Notes: generated by a model from the letters alone, not told the origin. Numbered from the stretch's first letter, positions 1 through 5,900 are shown. The stretch: DNA of 11,506 nucleotides from Desulfatibacillaceae bacterium (GCA_030018745.1 JASEHB010000032.1:1-11506); one strand, 5' to 3'. Made by a program: numbers and translations.

Positions 1-1343
1 TTGGAAATTTCGTTTTTTGCCTTGATGTGCTTTTCCACAGTGTTGACAGCGTGCAGGGCCGTTGCATGGTAACGGTTGAAGCTGCGGCCTATGGCCTGGA
101 AGGACTGATCCGTGTAGCGCCTGCCAAGATACATGGCCACCTGTCTGGGCAGGACAATGGCCTGCTTGCGGCTCTTGGAGAGCAAATCGGTTTCAGTAAC
201 CCGATAGAACTTGCATATAAGCTGCTTTATGGATCCGATTGTGAGCTGTTTGCCTGCCACCTGAAGGTTTTTGAGCACCTCCATAGCCAGGGCCTCATCA
301 ATGGGGGTTCCCAGAAGCCGTGAGCGGGCCAGCACTCCATTTAAGCCGGATTCAAGCTCCCGCACATTGCTCACAAGCTCGGAAGCCAACATTTCCAGAA
401 CTTCCTGGGGAACCTGGTTACCGTTGGCTTTTTTCTTGAGTATGCGCACTCTTGTTTTAAAATCAGGAGTTTCCATTGTGGCCACAAGGCCCTGGGCAAG
501 GCGGGAGCGTACGGTGTCGTGGAGCTTGGGAATCTCGCAGGGACGGTGATCGCTTGTAAAAACCAGGCGCTTGCCCGACTCCAAAAGTGAGTCCAGAACA
601 TAGGAAAGCTCCTTCTGGGTGCGCTCCTTGCCGGAAAGAAACTGCACATCCTCTAAAATGAGCACATCGCAGCAGGCCCGGTATTTATCCTTGAAGCGGT
701 TTAGGGTGTTGCCCTGGAGGGATTCCACCATTTCGCTGGTGAAGTCCTCGGCAGTGACATAAAGCACCCTGAAGGACGGATCCCTGTGAAGTATATGGTG
801 GCCCACGGCCTGGGAAAGATGGCTTTTGCCAAGGCCTGTCTTGGAAAGCACAAAAAGGGGCAGCCATGTATCGCTTTTGCGGCTGGCAAGGGAAAGGGCT
901 GCTGAATAGGCCAGGTCATTGCAGGAACCCACCACAAAGCGGTCAAAGGTGAAGTCCCGGCGAAGGAGCCGGCCCACCGGCCTTGGCCCGCCAAGGCCGG
1001 GCAGGTGCAACTGCTTTGGCGCCCGGCTGTTAGAGGCATGGGAAGGCTCATGCTGGCTATCCAGCTTGGTCGGCTCCGGGTTTCCGGAGCGTTGCAGCAC
1101 TTCAAGCGCAAGTGTGACAGGCTTGCGGAATGCCTGCTGAAGAGCCTTTTCCAGCAAGTCCCTGTGATGCTCCAAAAGCCATTTTCGTGAAAAATCGTTG
1201 GGGCATTGAAGCACCAACGAATCATCACGCAGGCAAAGGGGTTTTAATGGTTCAATCCACATCAGGTAACCAGAATCGGGAATTTGACTGCGAAGCATTT
1301 CTTTGGCTGTTGACCAAGCCGAGCAAACAGAATCTAAAAGCAT
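1..1343 (-). CDS. dnaA: Chromosomal replication initiator protein DnaA (C-terminus cut by window edge)
   Basis: DnaA is the AAA+ initiator that binds and opens the replication origin. The minus strand reads uninterrupted for 447 codons to the window edge, near the usual full length of 440-470, so only a few C-terminal residues are missing. In order: an N-terminal domain with the typical W-I-x-P-L segment near residues 29-33; a short linker; the AAA+ core with P-loop SKTGLGKS (167-174, Lys173) and Walker B LILEDVQF (Glu231-Asp232); and C-terminal domain IV with RQVAMYLGRR and, at 424-428, RYHAT. The first P-loop Gly is Ser, the first Walker B acid is Glu, and the usual RDHTT box-recognition motif is RYHAT. 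The ATG at 1343 has GGGGCG just upstream. An in-frame ATG at 1355 would add MGRS but has no ribosome binding site. The gene diverges from pdxA across a long AT-rich region. Confidence 0.95.
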   Translation of the reverse strand, partial: MLLDSVCSAWSTAKEMLRSQIPDSGYLMWIEPLKPLCLRDDSLVLQCPNDFSRKWLLEHHRDLLEKALQQAFRKPVTLALEVLQRSGNPEPTKLDSQHEPSHASNSRAPKQLHLPGLGGPRPVGRLLRRDFTFDRFVVGSCNDLAYSAALSLASRKSDTWLPLFVLSKTGLGKSHLSQAVGHHILHRDPSFRVLYVTAEDFTSEMVESLQGNTLNRFKDKYRACCDVLILEDVQFLSGKERTQKELSYVLDSLLESGKRLVFTSDHRPCEIPKLHDTVRSRLAQGLVATMETPDFKTRVRILKKKANGNQVPQEVLEMLASELVSNVRELESGLNGVLARSRLLGTPIDEALAMEVLKNLQVAGKQLTIGSIKQLICKFYRVTETDLLSKSRKQAIVLPRQVAMYLGRRYTDQSFQAIGRSFNRYHATALHAVNTVEKHIKAKNEIS

Positions 1344-1420
1344 AGAACGCCCCATGCCGAAAAGTAAAAAATTTTAACAAAGAATCAGAACACCGAAAAT
1401 AAAAATGGGGAACAGCAAAA

Positions 1421-1434
1421 CTTAAGATTTTAAG
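1421..1434. repeat. Small AT-rich hairpin upstream of dnaA
   Basis: CTTAA at 1421-1425 pairs with TTAAG at 1430-1434 across a four-base loop, GATT. On the minus strand it comes directly after the T run that follows the 1444-1491 structure, about 80 bases before the dnaA start. The function is unknown. Confidence 0.4.
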
Positions 1435-1491
1435 AAAAAACCTGGGGGGTACGCGCAAGGCGTATGGGACAAATGGTCTGCCATCCCCCCC
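1435..1491 (-). terminator. Three-way-junction-like structure with T run, in the dnaA leader
   Basis: An outer stem pairs G6 (1444-1449) with a C run (1485-1491). It encloses two hairpins packed almost without linkers. TACGC/GCGTA (1450-1454 with 1460-1464) has a five-base loop. TGG+GAC (1465-1470) pairs with GTC+CCA (1476-1478 and 1481-1483) with a two-base bulge. Read on the minus strand, the closing C6 is followed by AGG and then T6 (1440-1435), about 90 bases before the dnaA start. That fits an intrinsic terminator or attenuator facing dnaA. It could equally be a DNA cruciform belonging to the origin. The fold is read by eye. Confidence 0.45.
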
Positions 1492-1753
1492 TCAAGACAG
1501 ACAATCCTGCTTGTGACACAGGCCGGGTTGTGTTAGTTCCAGACCTGCTATGAGCAAACGAAATAGAACTCCTGAACCGGATTTAACCCGGTGAATGCGG
1601 AAAATTTGGATGTTTGCGCTGTTTCTTCCAGAATGTGGCTGGAATGTCCTTGTTGTTGAGGGCCATATTAGGCAAACCCAGGCTTGGGGGTCAACAGCGA
1701 TGTGGGCCACTTGTCCAAGGCCCCCAAACAATATTGAAACATAACTTTCATAT

Positions 1754-1788
1754 AATTTAAATAATTGTTATAATTTGATATTTAAATT
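1754..1788. repeat. 10-bp inverted repeat in the AT-rich block
   Basis: AATTTAAATA (1754-1763) and TATTTAAATT (1779-1788) are perfect inverted copies separated by 15 bases. TATAATTT also occurs as a direct repeat at 1751-1758 and 1769-1776. The pair lies in the most AT-rich stretch of the window and could be a duplex-unwinding element or an operator. Confidence 0.6.
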
Positions 1789-1900
1789 CAAAGCCTCTTA
1801 AATATGTCAAAACACACTTTATTTTTCAACAAAGGGTTTTGCCAAGTGTTTTGGGGTACATCCATGATGGGCGGGAAGTTATTTACAAAAAATCGTTTCT

Positions 1901-1920
1901 TTGTTTTTCTTTGTTTTTCT
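1901..1920. repeat. Tandem pyrimidine decamer, two copies
   Basis: TTGTTTTTCT occurs twice head to tail, preceded by a partial copy (TCGTTTCT). The result is a strand-asymmetric pyrimidine tract inside the candidate origin region. It might be a DNA-unwinding or protein-binding tract, but nothing more specific can be said. Confidence 0.6.
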
Positions 1921-2150
1921 GCAAAAATCTTTAATTTTTGAAAAAAAATTTAATTGGCAGCCCATGAAAACGGCAATCATTATTATTAAGAGACAAAAGA
2001 GCCTCTTGTATTGTGCCATTATGCAATTTTGCCCCTTGAGAAGAGGGAAAAAATTTTGTAACCAAATACATTGCTTTATTAAGCTTGGGATTATTTTCCG
2101 GCCCGGCCGGTTTTGAACACATGCCCGGCCTTGCCTGAAGGGCCTTTCCA

Positions 2151-2168
2151 CCTGGCATTGTTGCCAGG
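2151..2168 (+). promoter_or_regulatory. 7-bp hairpin just upstream of pdxA
   Basis: CCTGGCA (2151-2157) pairs perfectly with TGCCAGG (2162-2168) across a four-base loop, TTGT. It ends 24 bases before the pdxA ATG and has no T run, so it is more likely a leader structure or operator-like palindrome than a terminator. Confidence 0.45.
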
Positions 2169-2192
2169 AACCCTTTTCAAAGAAAACGAGCC

Positions 2193-3221
2193 ATGTCTGA
2201 GCCAAAAAGCAATCTTTTAAGCGATGCAAGGCCAATCATAGCCATCACCATGGGTGATCCGGTGGGTGTAGGCCCGGAAATTGTTTGCCAGGCCCTTTGG
2301 GATTCCTCTATTTACCGGGAATGCCGCCCGCTGGTTATTGGGGATGCAGGGGTTTTGAAAAGCGCAGCCGCAGTTGTGGGCAGGGACTTTCAATTTAAAG
2401 AAATTTCAAGCCCAGGAAAGGGCCTTTACCGCCCAGGCACAATGGACATTGTTCCTGTGAGCCGACTGGACGCTGCCGCCCTCGTTCCGGGTGCGCCTAC
2501 AAAAAAAACGGGCAGGGCAATGGTGGAATACATCTTTAAGTCCATTGACTGGGCCATGTCGGGCGAGGTTGATGCCGTCACCACCGGGCCTATCCACAAG
2601 GGGGCCATGAATGCGGCGGGTTTTGACTACCAGGGTCACACGGAGATTTTTGCAGAAAGGACCAACACAAAAAAATTCGTCATGATGCTTGCCGGAGAGC
2701 GCCTTAAAGTAACCCTTGTGACCATTCACATGGCCATTGAAAAGGTTCCGGCAGCTCTCACCAAGGAAAAGGTGCTAACCACCATAGAGATCACCCATGA
2801 TGCCTTAACAGCCCGCTTTGGCATAAGCCGGCCACGCATATTTGTGGCGGGCTTAAACCCCCATGCAGGGGAGGACGGCCTTTTTGGGGATGAGGAAAGC
2901 ACAATCATAGCCCCTGCCATAAAGGATGCAAAGGGGGCAGGAATCAATGTCACAGGCCCCCACCCGGCAGACACCCTTTTTTATCATGCAGTAAAGGGCG
3001 GCTGCGATGCTGTTGTGTGCATGTACCACGACCAGGGGCTTATTCCCTTCAAGCTGCTTCATTTTCAGGACGGGGTGAACACCACCCTGGGGCTGCCTGT
3101 CATCCGCACATCTGTTGATCATGGCACAGCCTATGACATTGCCTGGACAGGCAAGGCGGATTGTTTAAGCCTTGTGGCCGCCATCCGCATGGCAGCCCAA
3201 CAGGCTGCCAACAGGGGATGA
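2193..3221 (+). CDS. pdxA: 4-hydroxythreonine-4-phosphate dehydrogenase PdxA
   Basis: PdxA oxidises 4-phosphohydroxy-L-threonine with NAD+. The product is used with deoxyxylulose 5-phosphate by PdxJ to make pyridoxine 5'-phosphate. The 342-residue protein carries the family landmarks: TMGDPVGVGPEI (19-30); substrate-binding GHTE (148-151, His149); and three metal-ligand histidines, His179 (TIHMAIEKVP), His224 (LNPHAGE) and His279 (MYHDQG). Their spacing of 45 and 55 residues matches His166/211/266 of the E. coli enzyme. It also has the C-terminal LGLPVIRTSVDHGTA segment. The ATG at 2193 gives the usual N-terminus; its ribosome binding site is weak (only GAG upstream). No pyridoxine partner gene lies nearby. 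PdxA paralogues in sugar-acid degradation exist, but nothing here suggests that context. Confidence 0.95.
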   Translation: MSEPKSNLLSDARPIIAITMGDPVGVGPEIVCQALWDSSIYRECRPLVIGDAGVLKSAAAVVGRDFQFKEISSPGKGLYRPGTMDIVPVSRLDAAALVPGAPTKKTGRAMVEYIFKSIDWAMSGEVDAVTTGPIHKGAMNAAGFDYQGHTEIFAERTNTKKFVMMLAGERLKVTLVTIHMAIEKVPAALTKEKVLTTIEITHDALTARFGISRPRIFVAGLNPHAGEDGLFGDEESTIIAPAIKDAKGAGINVTGPHPADTLFYHAVKGGCDAVVCMYHDQGLIPFKLLHFQDGVNTTLGLPVIRTSVDHGTAYDIAWTGKADCLSLVAAIRMAAQQAANRG

Positions 3222-3255
3222 ATCAAGACCAGGCGGCTCAATGCACACCAAGTTT

Positions 3256-3299
3256 GGGGGCCGCCCCAGGATTAAAGGCCGGGAGCAGCCTCTTTTTTT
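3256..3299 (+). terminator. Terminator after pdxA (convergent gene junction)
   Basis: A first hairpin, GGGG (3256-3259) with CCCC (3264-3267), extends by an outer T:A pair. It is followed by AGGC (3276-3279) pairing with GCCT (3288-3291), and then a T7 run at 3293-3299. It lies between the pdxA stop and the end of the converging minus-strand gene. The stems are short, but the T run is clear. Confidence 0.55.
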
Positions 3300-3657
3300 A
3301 TGGAAGGCCCACCCTGCGGAACATGAAGTAAGCCGCCCCGGCAAGGCAAAGGCTTGCCCAAAGGTAGTCCCAAAGTTGTTCAGGGGTAAGCTTTTCGCGC
3401 ATATAGAACACGCAAAAGCCAGCAAACACGGTCATGGTTATTATTTCCTGCATAACCTTGAGCTGGGGCAGGCTGTAAAATGAAAAACCTATCCGGTTTG
3501 CCGGTACCTGCAGGCAGTATTCAAAAAAAGCAACACCCCAGCTTATAATTATCACAACAAAAAGCGGCGAGGTTTTGAGATCCTTCAGGTGGCCGTACCA
3601 GGCATAAGTCATGAAAATGTTGGACCCGAAAAGAAGCACAATGGGCAGAATCCGCAT
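3298..3657 (-). CDS. DMT family (DUF486) small integral membrane protein
   Basis: A 119-residue, mostly hydrophobic protein with about four predicted membrane helices (near 2-20, 31-49, 70-87 and 97-113). It carries the signature I associate with the DUF486/DMT group: AWYGHLK (19-25), SWGVAFFEYCLQVPANRIG (39-57), then QLKVMQEIIT (65-74). The family is a short relative of drug/metabolite transporters; substrate and direction are unknown. The ATG at 3657 is chosen because AAGGAA lies 9 bases upstream and the family starts with this hydrophobic helix. An upstream in-frame start would add 19 atypical residues. The gene lies downstream of truA, separated by terminator-like hairpins, so it may be transcribed on its own. 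Confidence 0.88.
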   Translation of the reverse strand: MRILPIVLLFGSNIFMTYAWYGHLKDLKTSPLFVVIIISWGVAFFEYCLQVPANRIGFSFYSLPQLKVMQEIITMTVFAGFCVFYMREKLTPEQLWDYLWASLCLAGAAYFMFRRVGLP

Positions 3658-3695
3658 TGCCGTATTCCTTTGCAAAAAAATCTGCCGGACAACCC

Positions 3696-3725
3696 AAAAG
3701 ACCCCGCAGGGCAATTCCTGCAGGG
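3696..3725 (-). terminator. Strong GC hairpin between truA and the DUF486 gene
   Basis: Nine base pairs (one a G:T wobble) form between 3702-3710 (CCCCGCAGG) and 3717-3725 (CCTGCAGGG) with a six-base loop. On the minus strand a short T-rich tail (TCTTTT) follows. It begins about 45 bases before the DUF486 start, so it may be a second terminator for truA or an attenuator in the DUF486 leader. Confidence 0.5.
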
Positions 3726-3742
3726 CCTCAAAAAATAGCTAT

Positions 3743-3766
3743 AAAAAACGCGGCGGTTTATACGCC
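3743..3766 (-). terminator. Terminator after truA
   Basis: On the minus strand GGCG (3766-3763) pairs with CGCC (3755-3752) across a seven-base loop, followed by GCG and T6 (3748-3743). It lies about 50 bases past the truA stop codon. Confidence 0.5.
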
Positions 3767-3817
3767 TTTGAGCATTAATGGGCAAGCTGAAGTTCTGCAG
3801 TCAAGTTTGCATACTGC

Positions 3818-4552
3818 TCAATAATGAACCTGCCTTAAAAACAGGCCCTTTGCAGGGGCTGTGGGGCCGGCCTGGCCTCTGTCTTTGGATTCCAGAATTC
3901 TTTGGATGTCATCCGGGGCAAGGCGGTTGCGGCCCACCTCCACAAGGGTGCCCACAATGTTACGAACCATGTGGCGCAAAAAGCCGTTTGCCTCAATAAA
4001 AAAGGTGAGGTGTTGCCCATCAGTCTCCCATTTTGCCTGGGTTACGGTGCGTACGCTTGAGCTTCTTGGGCTGCCCTTTGCTTCGAATGCGCCAAAATCG
4101 TGGGTGCCGGTAAAATGGGCGGCTGCCTTTTCCATTGCGGTAATATCCAAAGGTTTTACAATGTGCCAGCAGTAAAAGCGGCCAACGGGCGAGCGCTGGC
4201 GATGGTTTAAAATGGAATAGGAATAGAGCTTGCTTTTTGCGCTTTTGCGGGCATGGAAGTCGCTGGCTGCCGACAAGCAGGAGCGGATTACAATGTCCTG
4301 GGGAAGCAGGCTGTTAAGGGCCTTTTCCAGCACTTCCGGGGCAAGGTTTGTGTCTGCATCAAAATGCGCGCACTGGCCTGTTGCGTGAACCCCGCTGTCC
4401 GTGCGGCCCGAGCCATGCAGAACTACCGGCTGCCTGACTATATGGGCAAGGGCGTCCTCTATGGCTTCCTGAATGGTGGGCGCTCCTGGCTGGCGCTGCC
4501 ATCCGAAATAATTCGTGCCGTCATATTCAATGATTATACAAAATCTGGGCAT
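3818..4552 (-). CDS. truA: tRNA pseudouridine(38-40) synthase TruA
   Basis: TruA converts uridines 38-40 in the anticodon arm of many tRNAs to pseudouridine. The 244-residue protein begins with the family N-terminus IEYDGTNYFGWQRQ (8-21). It has the catalytic motif GRTDSGVHA with Asp52 as nucleophile, the central HARKSAKSKLYSY segment, and the C-terminal FLRHMVRNIVGTLVEVG block. Length is close to the usual 245-270. The start follows the algH stop by 24 bases with no clear ribosome binding site, which suggests translation coupled to algH in one transcript. Confidence 0.96.
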   Translation of the reverse strand: MPRFCIIIEYDGTNYFGWQRQPGAPTIQEAIEDALAHIVRQPVVLHGSGRTDSGVHATGQCAHFDADTNLAPEVLEKALNSLLPQDIVIRSCLSAASDFHARKSAKSKLYSYSILNHRQRSPVGRFYCWHIVKPLDITAMEKAAAHFTGTHDFGAFEAKGSPRSSSVRTVTQAKWETDGQHLTFFIEANGFLRHMVRNIVGTLVEVGRNRLAPDDIQRILESKDRGQAGPTAPAKGLFLRQVHY

Positions 4553-4576
4553 GGCAGCAGGAATCGTCCGGCAGAT

Positions 4577-5152
4577 TTAAGCGTGGCCGGGTGAATGGGA
4601 GAGCAGGGCAGGGTCAATGCCTAAACTGCGGGTGGCCTTGTCCCATTTCTTGTCATCATCCTCTTCAAAAAGAATTTCCTCATCTGCCGGGCAGTGAAGC
4701 CAGGAGTTTTCGAGTATCTCATCCTCCAACTGGCCCGGCGCCCAGCCAGCACAGCCCAAAATCAGCAAAAACCGGTCTGGCCCTTTGCCCTTGCAGATTG
4801 CCTCAAGGATGTCCAGAGAGTTGGTCATGCCCACTGTGTCGGAAACCATCAGGGTTGCATTCCAGTCAAACAGAGGGCCGTGCAGAATAAACACATGACC
4901 CGGATGCACAGGCCCGCCGATGTGGATGGGGGCCTCGCCAACAGCAGGCTTAAACTCCAGCCCAAGCTCCTTGAAAAGGGTTTTTGCCCGGCCTCCGGAA
5001 AGGGGCCTGTTGACCACAAGACCAAAGGCTCCATCATCGTTGTGAACGCACATATATGTAATGGTCTGCGAAAAATTGGGGTCGTCCAGGCTTGGCATGG
5101 CAATCAAAAAATGCCCTGTAAGAGGCCCTTTTTCCGGTTGCGGCTCGCTCAT
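4577..5152 (-). CDS. algH: AlgH/YqgE family protein (UPF0301)
   Basis: A 191-residue protein with the conserved blocks of the UPF0301 (AlgH/YqgE) family: GHFLIAMPSLDDPNFSQT (13-30), GAFGLVVNRP (41-50), IHIGGPV (76-82) and LILGCAGWAPGQLEDEI (130-146). The biochemical role is not settled; the name comes from a Pseudomonas alginate regulator, and no catalytic function can be read here. The ATG at 5152 is preferred because GGAGA sits about 7 bases upstream and the protein then has the family length. In-frame starts further upstream would add 9-27 residues, overlapping the proposed promoter. It is probably the first gene of an algH-truA operon. Confidence 0.92.
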   Translation of the reverse strand: MSEPQPEKGPLTGHFLIAMPSLDDPNFSQTITYMCVHNDDGAFGLVVNRPLSGGRAKTLFKELGLEFKPAVGEAPIHIGGPVHPGHVFILHGPLFDWNATLMVSDTVGMTNSLDILEAICKGKGPDRFLLILGCAGWAPGQLEDEILENSWLHCPADEEILFEEDDDKKWDKATRSLGIDPALLSHSPGHA

Positions 5153-5203
5153 GCAATCTCCGTTTGTTAAAAAATCCATCGGCAAATTATTTTGACCCAA
5201 AAA

Positions 5204-5233
5204 ACCGTAATGGCAAAAACAGTGCCCTGTCAA
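5204..5233 (-). promoter_or_regulatory. Candidate sigma70 promoter for algH-truA
   Basis: On the minus strand a perfect TTGACA (-35, 5233-5228) is followed after 18 bases by TACGGT (-10, 5209-5204), about 50 bases before the algH ATG. The -10 matches consensus only at its most conserved positions. Confidence 0.4.
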
Positions 5234-5281
5234 GAAAAGTCAAGCAAAGCGGCCTTGAACAAATTGAAGAAAAGTGACAGA

Positions 5282-5340
5282 TGGCCAATTCAGGGCCAGC
5301 ACTTTGGTTGGCAGGAAAGCCGCAGAGATTGAGTCTGCGG
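5282..5340. repeat. Two hairpins with 7-base loops upstream of algH
   Basis: TGGCC (5282-5286) pairs with GGCCA (5294-5298). CCGCAGA (5320-5326) pairs perfectly with TCTGCGG (5334-5340). Both loops are seven bases. They lie between the terminator of the four-Cys gene and the proposed algH promoter, in a 279-base stretch without a gene. Neither has a following T run. Confidence 0.5.
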
Positions 5341-5360
5341 AGTAAGCTGACAACAGGTTT

Positions 5361-5402
5361 AAAAAAAATAAGCCGCAATCCTTATAAACAAGGAAGGCGG
5401 CT
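5361..5402 (-). terminator. Intrinsic terminator of the four-Cys protein gene
   Basis: On the minus strand AGCCGC (5402-5397) pairs with GCGGCT (5376-5371). After a 2x2 internal loop, TCCTT pairs with AAGGA. The stem is followed by TATTTTTTTT (5370-5361). It starts 30 bases past the stop codon at 5432 and is the clearest terminator in the window. Confidence 0.85.
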
Positions 5403-5431
5403 GGAAACAGTAAAATCTTTTTAAAGTACCT

Positions 5432-5683
5432 TTACCCCTTGTCAGCCAGAAAGCGCACACCCTGGAAAGGGCAGCGGCCAAAATCGTGCTTCACTTTGGA
5501 ATCCTTTACGCTCAAGGCTCCACACTGGGCTGCGCCAACGCAGTCCACAATGTGGCGGGGGCCTTCATTCCCAAGCCCGTAAAAGGTGTAAACCCTCTTT
5601 AATCGGGTTTCCTTTTTGAGCACAGGACACTTGACATACTTGAATTCCACAAGGTCCATGGGTTTTATTTCGGGTCTTGCCAT
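5432..5683 (-). CDS. Small four-cysteine protein of unknown function
   Basis: I do not recognise this 83-residue protein. It is basic and has four cysteines, Cys19, Cys48, Cys54 and Cys71, in the contexts KCPVLK, DCVGAAQCG and GRCPF, so the spacing is C-x28-C-x5-C-x16-C. The two CP pairs and the DC/CG pair suggest a structural zinc site or iron-sulfur site, but this is inference. There is no signal peptide or membrane segment. The ATG at 5683 is chosen because AAGGAAA lies about 9 bases upstream; an in-frame TTG at 5704 would place that ribosome binding site inside the coding region. It has its own promoter-like sequence and a strong terminator, so it looks like a genuine single-gene unit. 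It is divergent from the lipoprotein gene at 5901. Confidence 0.8.
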   Translation of the reverse strand: MARPEIKPMDLVEFKYVKCPVLKKETRLKRVYTFYGLGNEGPRHIVDCVGAAQCGALSVKDSKVKHDFGRCPFQGVRFLADKG

Positions 5684-5722
5684 AGTCTTTTTTCCTTTCC
5701 TCAAACCTCTAACCTCTAAACA

Positions 5723-5753
5723 ATAATAATCAGCATGTTTATCCGTATGTCAA
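5723..5753 (-). promoter_or_regulatory. Candidate promoter of the four-Cys protein gene
   Basis: On the minus strand a perfect TTGACA (5753-5748) is followed by an A/T-rich -10 region: ATTATT after 17 bases or TATTAT after 19. The predicted leader is short, about 30 bases. Its last part has three imperfect seven-base repeats beginning GAGG (GAGGTTA, GAGGTTT, GAGGAAA). Confidence 0.45.
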
Positions 5754-5813
5754 TGCTCCTGCCCTTCTTGCACTTTGCAGACAGGGCCGCATTTTTGGAG
5801 TAAAGCCTTCTGC

Positions 5814-5842
5814 TTGACGCTTTGAGCCAGATTTTCTATTTT
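5814..5842 (+). promoter_or_regulatory. Sigma70-type promoter of the DUF3568 lipoprotein gene
   Basis: TTGACG (-35, 5814-5819) and TATTTT (-10, 5837-5842) are separated by an ideal 17 bases. Transcription would start near 5849 and give a leader of about 50 bases. This promoter is back to back with that of the four-Cys gene. Confidence 0.6.
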
Positions 5843-5900
5843 AATATCCAGCTACCCAGGCAAGGCAGGATGAAACTTACCCAAGATTAAGGACACTATG

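Larger units (their letters stand above)
1344..2192. other. Long dnaA-pdxA intergenic region, candidate replication origin
   Basis: These 849 bases between divergent dnaA and pdxA hold no convincing gene. The first part (about 1440-1735) has mixed composition and several hairpins: 1444-1491; ACCGG/CCGGT at 1576-1592; TTCCAG/CTGGAA at 1626-1644. The centre is very AT-rich: 1741-1800 has only 9 G or C in 60 bases. Further on are a tandem decamer (1901-1920), an A/T-run hairpin around 1932-1952, and a 7-bp hairpin before pdxA. Bacterial origins often adjoin dnaA and combine an AT-rich unwinding element with repeats, so oriC is plausible. I found no exact DnaA box (TTATNCACA) on either strand; the closest is TTATTTACA at 1879-1887. 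The oriC call is inference. Confidence 0.45.

Noticed and set aside
701..1228. A 175-codon frame on the dnaA strand
   Set aside because: It is an out-of-frame shadow of dnaA, whose true frame is continuous and carries all motifs.
1492..1731. A 79-codon minus-strand reading frame
   Set aside because: No family resemblance and no convincing ribosome binding site; it starts and ends within hairpin-rich intergenic DNA.
1879..1887. TTATTTACA as a DnaA box
   Set aside because: Two differences from the consensus and a single occurrence in AT-rich DNA; not enough to call a site.
1879..2235. A 118-codon minus-strand reading frame in the dnaA-pdxA gap
   Set aside because: It overlaps the pdxA start, has low-complexity composition from A/T runs, no ribosome binding site and no recognisable domain.
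3172..3483. A 103-codon plus-strand frame across the pdxA end
   Set aside because: It overlaps pdxA, its terminator and the DUF486 gene in other frames and resembles nothing.
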